64,000 bases of DNA, taken from positions 186,001 through 250,000 of the forward strand of contig NZ_AP014924.1 of NCBI RefSeq assembly GCF_001544015.1, given 5' to 3'. The stretch comes from Limnochorda pilosa (lineage in GTDB: Bacteria > Bacillota > Limnochordia > Limnochordales > Limnochordaceae). This document shows, one piece after another, positions 7,973 through 17,588 of this stretch (within the stretch, counting starts at the first letter, position 1; every line of letters begins with the position of its first letter). The position numbers and the translations under genes were made by a program. The notes under the pieces were generated by a model. That model saw only the letters and a program-made list of their open reading frames with translations, made no database searches and was not told the origin of the DNA.

Positions 7973-8810
7973 GGCGCGGCTTGAGATCGTCAAGGTGGCG
8001 GAGACCCGGTTCGTGCTGGAACGGTTCCAGGGAGCCCCCTGGGAGGTGTGGACCACCGACTCCAGCGCCGACGCCGAACGGCTGGCCGAGTTCGCCGGCC
8101 GGGCGTGTTACCAGAGCTGGAAGAACCCCTCCGGCCGCCGGAACGCGGAGTACCTGGCCAACATCTTGGCGCACGAGCACTTCTCGGTCCTTGAGCACGC
8201 AGGCTTCACGGTGATCCTCACGGGCGTCTCCCGCTCGTTCACCCACGAGTTCGTGCGCCATCGCCACCTCTCGCCCTCGCAGCTCTCCCAACGGTACTTC
8301 AACGAGGCGGCCGCCCGGGCGGTGGTACCCCCGCTCTTCCGGGAGGACCCCGAGGCCCGGGCCATCCTGGAGGAGATCCACCAGTGCACCTTGGACGCGT
8401 ACAGTCGCCTGGTGGAGCTGGCGAACCGGCGCCTGTCGGGGCTGGAGGACGCGACGCTGAGGCGGAAACGGGCCCGGGAAGCCGCCCGGGCAGTCCTGCC
8501 CAACATGACCGAGACCCACATCGTCATGTCCGGGAACCACCGGGCCTGGAGGGAGTTCTTCGAGAAGCGGGGAAGCCTCCACGCAGAGGCGGAGATGCGG
8601 GAGGTGGCGGTCCGGCTCTTCCGCGAGGTGGCCCAGCCCATGGCCCCGGGGATCTACCAGGACTTCCGGGTGGAGACGCTCCACCTTCCCGTCCGGCAGG
8701 AGCCTCCTGGGCTCGAGCCCGAGGCGGTGGAGGTGCTGGTGCGTGCGGTCGGGCCGGAAGACCGGGCTTCCGGGGCGTCGCCGGCGGCCTCCGAGCCGGG
8801 AGAGGGGTAA
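7965..8810 (+). CDS. thyX: Flavin-dependent thymidylate synthase
   Basis: This 281-aa ThyX makes dTMP from dUMP with FAD, NADPH and methylene-tetrahydrofolate. The ThyX motif RHRHLSPSQLSQR begins at about Arg98. EHFSVLEHAGFTVILTGVSR precedes it, and LPNMTETHIVMSGNHRAWREF completes the dUMP/FAD site. The C-terminal 30 residues or so are Pro/Glu-rich and not conserved. The GTG at 7965 fits the upstream AGAAGGGGGTGG best, and an in-frame GTG at 7956 is possible. It overlaps the DUF62 gene by eight bases. Confidence 0.93.
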   Translation: MREARLEIVKVAETRFVLERFQGAPWEVWTTDSSADAERLAEFAGRACYQSWKNPSGRRNAEYLANILAHEHFSVLEHAGFTVILTGVSRSFTHEFVRHRHLSPSQLSQRYFNEAAARAVVPPLFREDPEARAILEEIHQCTLDAYSRLVELANRRLSGLEDATLRRKRAREAARAVLPNMTETHIVMSGNHRAWREFFEKRGSLHAEAEMREVAVRLFREVAQPMAPGIYQDFRVETLHLPVRQEPPGLEPEAVEVLVRAVGPEDRASGASPAASEPGEG

Positions 8811-8896
8811 GGCCCCGGGGTGCGGGACGCGGCACAAACGCCCACTTCCCGCTCGGATGGGCGGGAAGCGGGCGAAACGGGGTCAGGCGGCCTGGA

Positions 8897-9109
8897 TCAT
8901 GGAATGGACACTGCCTGTTGGGACTCCATTTGGAGCCGGATGTATGCCACCACTAGCGCGTCGAGCCGTTCGTAGAGCTCAGGTGCTTCTTCGTATGCCG
9001 GCAGCCGCTCACCCTCGGCAAGCTGGCTGCGCAGCATCGCGATCTGGCGCCGCAGGCGCCGTGCCTCTGGGTTCGCTTCGCTGACAGACGGGCGAGCCGC
9101 CTCGAGCAT
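8897..9109 (-). CDS. Spo0E-like small phosphatase (tentative)
   Basis: This 70-aa helical protein has a core of two helices: RRLRRQIAMLRSQLAEG, then ELYERLDALVVAYIRLQ. The spacing and the LDxLVxxY motif match the Spo0E family of aspartyl-phosphate phosphatases, which dephosphorylate Spo0A~P. The usual S-Q-E-L-D is Y-E-R-L-D here, keeping the Leu-Asp. The ATG at 9109 has only a weak upstream site, so the start is uncertain and the frame stays open further upstream. The call rests on a short similarity. Confidence 0.45.
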   Translation of the reverse strand: MLEAARPSVSEANPEARRLRRQIAMLRSQLAEGERLPAYEEAPELYERLDALVVAYIRLQMESQQAVSIP

Positions 9110-9251
9110 CGCTTCGCTCGTTCTGACCCCTCCGGTTCTGCGCAGGCGAACCTGACCCCGAAAGCTGGCTGTTTCGCCGGGCCGTGCTCGGGGACCGCAG
9201 GCAGGCGCGGCCCTCAAGCCCCTCTTCGGCCAGAGGCGGAGGTTCTTGAAT

Positions 9252-9545
9252 TCAGGTCTTCAGGTCTCCGTCGAGAGCGGCCCGGCGCACGCGCTCCCTG
9301 AGGGATTCGATCTGCTGCCGGACCCGGGTCTCCGCGTCGTCCTGGGTGGCCTGGTAGTAGGGAAGCTCCTGGGACTTGACCTGGATGTTGTGCAGCATAT
9401 CGCCCTCGACCTCGTCCAGGAAATCGAAGAGCTCGCCGGCCGTCACAGCGCCCAGGCGTCGCCGGAGGGCCTCCTCCACGAACTCCTCCAGGCCGACGGG
9501 CTCTTCCAGGGCCCGCTCTGTGTAGAGGTCGTGCAGACGGCTCAC
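9252..9545 (-). CDS. Hypothetical protein, small and helical
   Basis: This 97-aa soluble protein is rich in Glu, Arg and Leu, and I do not recognise it. The N-terminal MSRLHDLYTERALEEPVGLE and middle LRRRLGAVTAGELFDFLDEV suggest amphipathic helices. No cysteines or membrane segments are present. The GTG start follows GAGAGGAGGGG at good spacing, which supports a real gene, and a plausible promoter lies at 9570-9598. Confidence 0.6.
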   Translation of the reverse strand: MSRLHDLYTERALEEPVGLEEFVEEALRRRLGAVTAGELFDFLDEVEGDMLHNIQVKSQELPYYQATQDDAETRVRQQIESLRERVRRAALDGDLKT

Positions 9546-9569
9546 CGGACCCCTCCTCTCGACGCACCA

Positions 9570-9598
9570 AGTCTACCAGATGCTTACATGCCCTTCAA
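9570..9598 (-). promoter_or_regulatory. Probable sigma-A promoter for the 97-aa gene
   Basis: On the minus strand TTGAAG (9598-9593) and TAGACT (9575-9570) are separated by 17 bases. Each hexamer matches the consensus at four of six positions. The predicted start is about 20 bases before the GTG at 9545. Confidence 0.4.
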
Positions 9599-9958
9599 GC
9601 TGCAAGAACGGTCTCCTCGGAGGGAAAACCGAGAATAAGTGGGGGAAGATTGGGAAAAGCAAGGACGAGATCCCCCAGAGGCTGCGGAAGAGATGTGGCC
9701 ACCCAGGCAGGGAGGAACCCGAGGCGGGTACGACGTACCTTCCTCGGGTCCCGTGAGGGGTTGGGGGAAACTCGTCTCGGATAATGGTATTCGTTAGCGT
9801 CTGCTGATTCCCTCCTGCCGCGCGAAAAAAAGTCTTCTCCCTGCCGCGCGGAACGCCGGGCCTCCCCCGGGAGCGCTGCACGGGACTATACTGGAAACGA
9901 CCGGCGCGAGCCGACGGGGCGTCCCCCACGGGGGAACCCCCAGGGGAGGGGTGGCTCA
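9599..9958. other. Non-coding interval with a strong hairpin at 9718-9748
   Basis: No convincing gene is seen in these 360 bases. CCCGAGG (9718-9724) pairs with CCTCGGG (9742-9748). Inside it GGTAC (9727-9731) pairs with GTACC (9735-9739) around a GAC loop, giving 12 base pairs with small internal bulges. No T-run follows on either strand. A TATACT hexamer at 9887-9892 could be the -10 box of the next gene, but no good -35 is visible. Confidence 0.5.
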
Positions 9959-10210
9959 GTGCGGTACCTGGGTGAGGCCGCCTTCTGGCTGACCCTCCTG
10001 GCGGTGGGCCTGGCCTTCTACCTGGCTGCGGGCCGGGGCGTGGGGCCAGGCCGGCTGCTGGGCGAAAGCTGGCCGCTGATGGTGCTGGTGGCGGCCCTGC
10101 TGACGGCGAGCATGGGGTTGGGCTGGCTCTTCGTCCGGCTGGCGCGGGGGCCCGCGCGGGGTGGAGAGGATCGGCCCGCCGGCGAGGGCGACGAGCGCCC
10201 CAACCCCTGA
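9959..10210 (+). CDS. Small two-helix membrane protein
   Basis: This 83-aa protein has two hydrophobic helices (about residues 8-25, FWLTLLAVGLAFYLAAG, and 38-60, SWPLMVLVAALLTASMGLGW) and a charged Gly/Pro/Glu-rich cytosolic tail. The GTG start follows GGGGAGGGGTGG. No family is recognised. It is convergent with kbl. Confidence 0.55.
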   Translation: MRYLGEAAFWLTLLAVGLAFYLAAGRGVGPGRLLGESWPLMVLVAALLTASMGLGWLFVRLARGPARGGEDRPAGEGDERPNP

Positions 10211-10237
10211 GGGCTCGGCCGGCGGGCCACCACGGTG

Positions 10238-11431
<1,194 letters not shown>

Positions 11432-11489
11432 GCCAGATGCCTCCTTCCCCATGGGGACGGATTCCCCTCGCGTCGCCTCGCGCCGGGGT

Positions 11490-12536
11490 TCAGGGCTGCG
11501 GGGGCACCAGGATGATCTTGCCGCACTGGCCGGACGCAGCCAGCTCGAAGGCCTCCTGGTAGCGCTCCAGCGGGAAGCGGTGGGTGATCACCGGCCGGAT
11601 GTCGAGGCCTGCCTGCAGCAGGGCCTGCACCTGGTACCAGGTCTGGAAGATGCGCCGGCCGTTGATCCCCCGCAGGGTGATCTCCTTGAAGATGATCCCC
11701 TCGCCCAGGTCCAGGGCCACGGGCTCGCCCGGGAGTCCCAGGAGGACCATCTCGCCGCCCTTCTTGAGACTGCTCAGACCGTCTCGGATCGCCGTGGGGT
11801 GGCCCGACATCTCCAGGACCACGTCCGCACCGAGGCCGTCGGTCTGCTCCAGCATGCGAGGGAGGACGCCCTCCCGCGGATCCAGAGCCCGCGCGCCCAG
11901 GCGCGAGGCCAGCTCCCGCCGGTAGGCGCTCACATCCGTGGCCGTGATGCTGGCGGCTCCCGCCATGCGGGCGATGGCCACGCTGATGAGGCCGATGGGA
12001 CCGCAGCCCGTCACCAGCACGTGGCGCCCCGTCAGGGGCACCGACAGGGCCGTGTGGACCGCGTTCCCCAGGGGATCCAGGATCGAGGCGACCTCTTCGG
12101 GGATCGAGGGGTCCAGCTTCCAGACGTTGGCGGCCGGAACCGCGACGTACTGGGCGAAGCTGCCGTCCGCGTCGATGCCACCGATGCGTACGTCCTGGCA
12201 GATGTGCGACTGGCCGGTGCGGCAGTAGTAGCAGCGGCCGCAGGCCATGTGCATCTCGGCGGTGACGTAGGTCCCGGGCTGGAACTCGGCCGGGTTGACG
12301 CCTGGTCCGACAGAGACCAGCCGCCCGCAGAACTCGTGGCCGAAGACGCGCGGCACCGTGAGGCGCGCCCTGGCCCACTCGTTCCACTCATAGATGTGCA
12401 CGTCCGTACCGCAGATAGAGGCAGTGGTGACCTGAACGAGAACCTGACCGGGGCCGGGCTCCGGTACCGGGCGCTCCACCAGCCTCGCACCGGGCTCGGG
12501 CCGTGCTTTCTCAAGGGCCAGCATGCGCGTGTCCAC
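11490..12536 (-). CDS. tdh: L-threonine 3-dehydrogenase
   Basis: This 348-aa zinc-dependent medium-chain dehydrogenase oxidises threonine to 2-amino-3-ketobutyrate with [20 protein letters not shown] holds the catalytic-zinc Cys and the Tdh-typical substrate motif, FGHEFCG the histidine. [15 protein letters not shown] is the four-Cys structural zinc lobe, and [17 protein letters not shown] the Rossmann glycine motif. The GTG start follows GGGAGGGACC. It pairs with kbl for threonine breakdown to glycine and acetyl-CoA. Confidence 0.92.
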   Translation of the reverse strand: MDTRMLALEKARPEPGARLVERPVPEPGPGQVLVQVTTASICGTDVHIYEWNEWARARLTVPRVFGHEFCGRLVSVGPGVNPAEFQPGTYVTAEMHMACGRCYYCRTGQSHICQDVRIGGIDADGSFAQYVAVPAANVWKLDPSIPEEVASILDPLGNAVHTALSVPLTGRHVLVTGCGPIGLISVAIARMAGAASITATDVSAYRRELASRLGARALDPREGVLPRMLEQTDGLGADVVLEMSGHPTAIRDGLSSLKKGGEMVLLGLPGEPVALDLGEGIIFKEITLRGINGRRIFQTWYQVQALLQAGLDIRPVITHRFPLERYQEAFELAASGQCGKIILVPPQP

Positions 12537-12623
12537 GTGGGTCCCTCCCCTGGCTACTTCGAGGGGGGAAACGCCACTCCTCTGCGGAGCCCGTTGCCAG
12601 GTGGGCGTCCCGGGGGCCGCCCT

Positions 12624-12851
12624 TCACGACCCGGCTTCCGGCTCCGGGGGCCGTCCGGCGGCCGGATGGGCGCCCCGCTGGGCGCGCACCCGTCCTTCCC
12701 GTGCGAAGAGCTCCACGTGCTCGGGCTTGAAACACCACTCCCCGTCCTCCTGGAACGCCGGGAGCCTTTGCTCCCGGACCAGCTCCAGCACCCGGGCGGG
12801 ATCCAGGTCCAACCGTCGGCTCGTCTCGGCCAGGCTCAGGAACGGCCTCAT
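12624..12851 (-). CDS. Excisionase/MerR-type helix-turn-helix protein
   Basis: This 75-aa DNA-binding protein reads LSLAETSRRLDLDPARVLEL then EQRLPAFQEDGEWCFKPEHV, the classic winged HTH_17 layout in which the second half carries the wing. The tail is Arg/Ala/Pro-rich. The ATG has GGGAGGG at seven or eight bases. It lies downstream of the membrane winged-helix gene (12941-13633) on the same strand and upstream of tdh-kbl, so it could regulate either. That link is inference. Confidence 0.7.
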   Translation of the reverse strand: MRPFLSLAETSRRLDLDPARVLELVREQRLPAFQEDGEWCFKPEHVELFAREGRVRAQRGAHPAAGRPPEPEAGS

Positions 12852-12940
12852 CGTGCCAGCCCTCCCTATACGAGGTGGACACGGGTGCAGGGTGCCCCCG
12901 CTCAGCCCGCCCATGCGCCAGGCGTTTCCTCGGGGTTCGA

Positions 12941-13633
12941 TCAGGCCAGAGCCGCTTCGTCCCAGAGTCGGGTGACCAGGTCGCGGGCCAAGTCGCCCAG
13001 GGCTGCCTGGCGCTCGCCGTCGAGCCGGGAGAGGGCGTCCTGGTAACGGCCCACGTCGGAGGCGATGCGGCGCGGTAGGCGACGGTAGTACTGGTAGATC
13101 ACCGCCAGCGCGGCTCCGGTGAAGAGGATGACGCCCAGCTGAGCCGAGAGCAGGGGTAGGAGCGTGTGGATCAACCAGGCCCCCTCCAGGGTGTCGCTGA
13201 GGGCCTTGAGGGTGACCAGCAGCACTGCGGTGTAGAGGGCGCAGAAAGCAAGGGGCGAGGGGTTCCGCCGCAGTTCCTGGTGCAGGTCCCGCAGGACCTC
13301 GGCCGTTCCCTGGCGGCGAGCCCGGTCGGCCTGCTGCAGCAGCCACGGCCTGAGGCTCTGCCAGTCCGCCGGGACCGATGCGGGCTCGTCCGAAGGGCCG
13401 CGCGCCCCCTCGGCCTTCACGGGACGGAAGAGGATGCGCGAGCGCCCGCTCGAGCCACCATCCACCTCGTAGAGACGTTCCACGTATCCCGCCGCTTCCA
13501 GACGGGTCATCATGTCGTACGCGGTCCACTTGCTGACCTGCAGGCGGAGCGCCACGTCGCTGTAGTGGGCCGCGCCCTGATGGCGACAGAGATCGGTGAG
13601 GGCCGCGAGGAACTGCTCCTGTCGGGGGGTCAC
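12941..13633 (-). CDS. Membrane-anchored winged-helix protein
   Basis: This 230-aa protein has an N-terminal winged helix-turn-helix (about residues 1-70, AAHYSDVALRLQVSKWTAYD then MMTRLEAAGYVER), resembling MarR- or DtxR-like regulators. Two membrane helices follow at about 128-145 and 154-182, then a short cytosolic helical tail. DNA-binding domains tethered to membrane helices are uncommon in this class. The GTG at 13633 is preferred because GGAGGA lies seven bases upstream. An extended -10 promoter precedes it (13686-13694). Confidence 0.65.
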   Translation of the reverse strand: MTPRQEQFLAALTDLCRHQGAAHYSDVALRLQVSKWTAYDMMTRLEAAGYVERLYEVDGGSSGRSRILFRPVKAEGARGPSDEPASVPADWQSLRPWLLQQADRARRQGTAEVLRDLHQELRRNPSPLAFCALYTAVLLVTLKALSDTLEGAWLIHTLLPLLSAQLGVILFTGAALAVIYQYYRRLPRRIASDVGRYQDALSRLDGERQAALGDLARDLVTRLWDEAALA

Positions 13634-13685
13634 CGCAAATTCCTCCTGCACGAGTCCCCGGGGAGGACACCTGGGTTTCGGCGCC

Positions 13686-13694
13686 AGTATACCA
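13686..13694 (-). promoter_or_regulatory. Extended -10 promoter (TGGTATACT)
   Basis: On the minus strand TG-G-TATACT gives an extended -10 element about 55 bases before the GTG at 13633. No good -35 hexamer is present, which is usual for extended -10 promoters. Confidence 0.45.
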
Positions 13695-13717
13695 CGACCC
13701 GGCGAGGCGCGCCAGGA

Positions 13718-13755
13718 CGCGAGAAGCCCCCGGATGGCTCCGGGGGCTTCTCGCG
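13718..13755. terminator. Perfect 17-bp hairpin between two minus-strand genes
   Basis: CGCGAGAAGCCCCCGGA (13718-13734) is perfectly complementary to 13739-13755 around a TGGC loop. It lies after the zinc-ribbon stop at 13849 and before the next gene's promoter, so it should end zinc-ribbon transcription. There is no clear T-run, so it may work as a bidirectional stem or an RNA 3'-end stabiliser. Confidence 0.6.
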
Positions 13756-13848
13756 CTTGGGCATCTGGCTGGCTGCCTGTTCGGGGAGGGGAGGCCGGTC
13801 CGGCATACCGGCCTCCGTTGGGCCTAAGCGTTCAACGGTCCACGGGCC

Positions 13849-14001
13849 TTACCAGAGGGAAAGCCCGTTGAGGAAGCTCTGGATCCATCCGAGGCGGCGG
13901 CCTCGCGTGGCCTGGCGGCGGGTGTAGAGCTCAGCACCGCAGCGCCGGCACGTCTCGGCGCCGCTCCAGTTCTGGGTCTGACAATCACGGCAGCGGATCA
14001 T
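13849..14001 (-). CDS. Small zinc-ribbon protein
   Basis: This 50-aa protein has a zinc ribbon (CRDCQTQNWSGAETCRRCGAE), then a basic linker and a C-terminal amphipathic or hydrophobic end (LGWIQSFLNGLSLW). The ATG at 14001 has AAGGGGG eight bases upstream. It stands alone with its own promoter (14075-14103) and a strong hairpin downstream. The function is unknown. Confidence 0.6.
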   Translation of the reverse strand: MIRCRDCQTQNWSGAETCRRCGAELYTRRQATRGRRLGWIQSFLNGLSLW

Positions 14002-14074
14002 CGATCGTGTCCCCCTTCCCCTGCCTATGGGACCATCTGGGTCCCGGTGGGTTCCATATCGTCCCGACACCTGT

Positions 14075-14103
14075 AGCATACAGGGGCGGCCGCACCCTGT
14101 CAA
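14075..14103 (-). promoter_or_regulatory. Sigma-A promoter of the zinc-ribbon gene
   Basis: On the minus strand TTGACA (14103-14098) and TATGCT (14080-14075) are separated by 17 bases. Transcription would begin near 14068, leaving a leader of about 65 bases before the ATG at 14001. Confidence 0.6.
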
Positions 14104-14386
14104 CGGGTTCCGGAGAACCTTTACCCTTTGTTTACAGAAGCTGCTGGAGGCGGGCAGGTGCGCTGTGCGGGGCCCTCTGATGCGCTAGGACGGATGCCTC
14201 CCCACCCCCGGAGGTCCATGGAACGGACTGGAAGGATTCGTCCGTTCCATGGTCAAGTAGGTATTGGGCTCGGAGGCGTCGAGTCACGGTCAGGAATCGA
14301 TTGCAGCCGTCTTCGGCTGGCTGGGGCGGCACGGGCCGGCACAGGCGCCGCCGGGAACCGGAGAAGCAAAAGAGGAGGCGGTTGGC
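14104..14386 (+). promoter_or_regulatory. Upstream region of the sugar ABC operon with a 13-bp inverted repeat
   Basis: This non-coding interval precedes the first binding-protein gene. CCATGGAACGGAC (14216-14228) is repeated as its exact inverse complement at 14240-14252 across an 11-base gap. It may be an operator, for example for the LacI protein at 17589, or an RNA hairpin in the leader. No strong promoter pair is seen. Confidence 0.5.
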
Positions 14387-15685
14387 GTGCGCATGCGGCG
14401 CGACATCCTGGCCTGGCTGGCGGTGGCGGCGCTCTCCTTCCCGCTCGCGCCGGTGCTCGCGGCCCAGGGGGGCACGGTGACGATCCTGGGCACGTGGGGC
14501 GGTCAGGAGCTGGCTGCGTTCGAGAAGGTGCTGGAGCCCTTCGAGGCGGCCACGGGCATCAACGTCGAGTTCACGGGCACCCGCGACCTGCCCGCGGTAC
14601 TCACCACGCGCGTCCAGGCCGGCGACCCGCCGGACATGGCGGCGCTGCCCAACCCCGGCCAGATGCAGGAGCTGGCGGCCGGCGGCCACCTGGTGGACCT
14701 CGGCAAGGTGTTGGACATGAAGCAGCTGCGGAACGACTACGCCCCCGTTTGGGTGGAGATGGGCAGCTACGGTGGCAAGCTCCAGGCCATCTTCATCTCC
14801 GCCGACCTCAAGAGCCTGGTTTGGTACGATCCCAAGGCGTTCGCGGCTGCGGGCTACTCGGTGCCCACCACCTGGGACGAGATGATGGCCCTCACCGATC
14901 GGATCGCCTCGCAGGGCGAGACCGCCTGGTCCATCGGCCTGGAGAGCGGTGCGGCCAGCGGCTGGCCGGGAACCGACTGGATCGAGGACATCATGCTCCG
15001 CACGGCCGGACCCGCACTCTACGACCAGTGGGTCGCCCACGACATCCCGTGGACCCATCCGGCCGTGAAGCGGGCCTTCGAGATCTTCGGCCAGATCGCC
15101 CGGAACCCGCGCTACGTCTACGGCGGGCCGACGGCGGTGCTCTCCACCAACTTCGGCGACGCGGCGAACCCGCTCTTCACCAAGCCGCCGGGAGCCTACC
15201 TGCACCGTCAGGCCAGCTTCATCACCAGCTTCATTCGGGAGAAGAACCCGGGGCTGGTGGCGGGAGAGGACTTCACCTTCTTCCCGCTGCCCGCCATCGA
15301 CCCCAAGTACGGCGTGCCCGCGCTGGGTGCGGCGGACATGATCGGCGTCTTCAAGGATACGCCCCAGACGCGCGCCCTGGTCCGCTATCTGGCCACGCCG
15401 GGCGCCCAGGAGATCTGGGTCGCCCAGCTCGGCAAGCTCTCCGCACACAAGCGGGTCAACCCCAACGCCTACCCGGACGAGCTGACCCGCAAGATGGCCG
15501 AGGTCCTGGTGAACGCCCAGGTCTTCCGCTTCGACGGGTCGGACCTGATGCCGCCGGCCGTGGGCTCGGGAGCCTTCTGGGAGGGCGTGCTCAACTACGT
15601 GGGCGGCGAGGACCTGGACACGGTCCTGGAGACCATCGAGGCGGCCGCCGACGACGCCTACACCAGCGGGAAGGCGACCGACTGA
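14387..15685 (+). CDS. Sugar ABC transporter substrate-binding protein (family 1)
   Basis: This 432-aa exported solute-binding protein has a basic N-terminus and hydrophobic core (DILAWLAVAALSFPLAPVLAA) forming a signal peptide cleaved near A-A-Q. The mature part (VTILGTWGGQELAAFEKVLE ... FTGTRDLPAVLTTRVQAGDP) resembles alpha-glucoside binding proteins of the AglE kind. No lipobox cysteine is visible. The GTG start is preferred because GGAGG lies about eight bases upstream, and an ATG two codons later is possible. It heads an operon with two permease genes. Confidence 0.85.
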   Translation: MRMRRDILAWLAVAALSFPLAPVLAAQGGTVTILGTWGGQELAAFEKVLEPFEAATGINVEFTGTRDLPAVLTTRVQAGDPPDMAALPNPGQMQELAAGGHLVDLGKVLDMKQLRNDYAPVWVEMGSYGGKLQAIFISADLKSLVWYDPKAFAAAGYSVPTTWDEMMALTDRIASQGETAWSIGLESGAASGWPGTDWIEDIMLRTAGPALYDQWVAHDIPWTHPAVKRAFEIFGQIARNPRYVYGGPTAVLSTNFGDAANPLFTKPPGAYLHRQASFITSFIREKNPGLVAGEDFTFFPLPAIDPKYGVPALGAADMIGVFKDTPQTRALVRYLATPGAQEIWVAQLGKLSAHKRVNPNAYPDELTRKMAEVLVNAQVFRFDGSDLMPPAVGSGAFWEGVLNYVGGEDLDTVLETIEAAADDAYTSGKATD

Positions 15686-15763
15686 CCCATCCATGACCGC
15701 ACGACCGATCGAACCGCCGGGGGCCCCGCCCCCGGCGGGCCCGTCACGAGGGGAGGCAAGCCG

Positions 15764-16633
15764 ATGCGCACGGGCCGCTCCTGGGCCTGGTCCTTCGTGG
15801 CCCCGGCGCTCCTGATCCTGGGTCTCTATCTGGTTTACCCCACCCTGGCTACCATCTACACAAGCTTCCTCGACCGGGGCTCCGTCCACTGGGTGGGTCT
15901 GGAGAACTACGGCTACGCCTTCACATCCCCGGCCATGCTCACCGCGTTCCGCAACAACCTGCTCTGGCTCTTCCTCTTCACCGCCGCGACGGTGGGGCTG
16001 GGGCTGATGCTGGCCGTGCTCACCGACCGGGTCCGGTACGAGGCGGTGGCCAAGTCCGTCATCTTCCTGCCCATGGCCGTCTCCTTCGTGGGGGCGGGCG
16101 TGGTCTGGAAGTTCGTCTACGCCTACAACCCGCCGGGAGCCTCGCAGATCGGCCTCCTCAACCAGATCGTGGTCGCCCTGGGCGGCCAGCCCGTGGGGTG
16201 GCTGCTCGAGCGGCCCTGGATGAACAACATCGCCCTGATCGTGGTGGGCGTCTGGATCTGGACGGGCTTCGCGATGGTCATCCTGTCGGCGGCCTACAAG
16301 GGGATCCCCAGGGACCTGAAGGAGGCGGCCCGGGTGGACGGGGCCGGCGAGTGGCAGCTCTTCTGGCGCGTCAGCCTGCCCTACATCCAGTCGACCCTCG
16401 CCGTGGTGACCACCACCATGCTCATCAACGTCCTGAAGGTCTTCGACATCGTCTACGTGATGACCAACGGCAACTTCGGCACCGAGGTGGTGGCCAACCG
16501 GATGTACAAGGAGATGTTCCAGTTCCGCAACTTCGGCCGGGCCAGTGCAGTGGCGGTGGTGCTCTTCCTGGCCATCGTCCCGCTGATGCTCCTCAACATC
16601 CGCCGGTTCCGGCAGCAGGAGGTGGAGCGCTGA
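15764..16633 (+). CDS. Sugar ABC transporter permease (MalF/UgpA type)
   Basis: This 289-aa inner-membrane protein has six helices. The EAA loop EAARVDGAGEWQLFWRVSLP docks the ATPase, and VFDIVYVMTNGNFGTEVVAN follows. It resembles AglF-type permeases. The ATG follows GAGGGGAGGCAAGCCG. Its stop overlaps the start of the second permease (TGATG), so the two should be made together. Confidence 0.88.
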   Translation: MRTGRSWAWSFVAPALLILGLYLVYPTLATIYTSFLDRGSVHWVGLENYGYAFTSPAMLTAFRNNLLWLFLFTAATVGLGLMLAVLTDRVRYEAVAKSVIFLPMAVSFVGAGVVWKFVYAYNPPGASQIGLLNQIVVALGGQPVGWLLERPWMNNIALIVVGVWIWTGFAMVILSAAYKGIPRDLKEAARVDGAGEWQLFWRVSLPYIQSTLAVVTTTMLINVLKVFDIVYVMTNGNFGTEVVANRMYKEMFQFRNFGRASAVAVVLFLAIVPLMLLNIRRFRQQEVER

Positions 16634-17481
16634 TGGAGCGCGAGGGCGCACCGCCCCTGGTCCACCTGGTGCTGGTCCTCGTCTGCCTGGCATGGGTCCT
16701 GCCCACCCTGGGGCTTCTGGTGAGCTCGGTGCGGCCTGCGGCGGACGTGGCCTCGAGCGGGTGGTGGACGGTCTTCCGCAACCCGCTGGATCTGACGCAG
16801 TACACCCTGGCCAACTACCGGCAGGTCCTCTACCAGAACGGCATGGCGCAGGCGTTCGTCAACAGCTTCATCGTCACCGTGCCGGCCACCCTCATCCCCA
16901 TGCTGATCGCCGCGTTCGCCGCCTTCGCCTTCGCCTGGTTCACCTTCCCGGGCCGGGACGCGCTCTTCCTGATGGTGGTGGGCCTGCTCGTGGTTCCGCT
17001 CCAGATGACCCTGATCCCGGTGCTCCGCATCTACAACTCCCTGGGTCTCTCGGGGACCTTCCTGGGCATCTGGCTGGCCCACGCGGGCTACGGGCTCCCC
17101 TTCGCCGTCTACCTGCTGCGGAACTTCTTCGGCTCGCTGCCCTCGGACCTCTTCGAGTCGGCCTACATCGACGGAGCGTCGCCCCTCACCGCTTTCTTCC
17201 GGCTGGCGCTCCCCCTCTCGGTTCCCGCCCTGGCGAGCCTGGGGATCTTCCAGTTCCTCTGGGTGTGGAACGACCTGCTGGTGAGCCTGATCTACCTGGG
17301 CGGGAGCCCGTCGGTGGCGCCGCTTACCCTGCGGCTCAGCAGCCTGGTGGGCTCCCTCGGGCAGAACTGGCACCTGCTCACGGCCGCCGCCTTCGTGGCC
17401 ATGGTGGTGCCCGTGGCGGTCTTCTTCGCCCTCCAGCGCTACTTCGTGCGGGGCATCCTGGCCGGCGCCGTGAAGGGCTGA
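16633..17481 (+). CDS. Sugar ABC transporter permease (MalG/UgpE type)
   Basis: This 282-aa partner permease has six helices and the EAA-type loop ESAYIDGASPLTAFFRLALP. It ends in FVRGILAGAVKG, the typical MalG-family C-terminus. The ATG at 16633 overlaps the previous stop. No ABC ATPase gene follows. Family members with this layout usually share a MsmX/UgpC-type ATPase encoded elsewhere. Confidence 0.9.
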   Translation: MEREGAPPLVHLVLVLVCLAWVLPTLGLLVSSVRPAADVASSGWWTVFRNPLDLTQYTLANYRQVLYQNGMAQAFVNSFIVTVPATLIPMLIAAFAAFAFAWFTFPGRDALFLMVVGLLVVPLQMTLIPVLRIYNSLGLSGTFLGIWLAHAGYGLPFAVYLLRNFFGSLPSDLFESAYIDGASPLTAFFRLALPLSVPALASLGIFQFLWVWNDLLVSLIYLGGSPSVAPLTLRLSSLVGSLGQNWHLLTAAAFVAMVVPVAVFFALQRYFVRGILAGAVKG

Positions 17482-17528
17482 GGACGAGAACCCACTTGGC
17501 GTTGGATGATGTTGTCTGAATAGATCGT

Positions 17529-17555
17529 GGTGCGCGGGAGGAGATCCCGCGCACC
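17529..17555 (+). terminator. 11-bp perfect hairpin after the first sugar ABC operon
   Basis: GGTGCGCGGGA (17529-17539) pairs exactly with TCCCGCGCACC (17545-17555) around a GGAGA loop, 47 bases after the permease stop. Only TT follows, so it is a weak intrinsic terminator or partial attenuator between the permease and the LacI gene. Confidence 0.5.
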
Positions 17556-17588
17556 TTGAGGAAGGACCTAACCTGGGACAGGAATGGG

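Noticed and set aside
9573-9929. Possible 118-aa minus-strand protein in the gap before 9959
   Set aside because: There is no ribosome site and no family resemblance, and it overlaps the promoter and hairpin elements of the gap.
12537-12623. Possible riboswitch-like leader around the tdh start
   Set aside because: No known riboswitch core or stable alternative stems were recognised. It looks like an ordinary spacer with a Shine-Dalgarno site.
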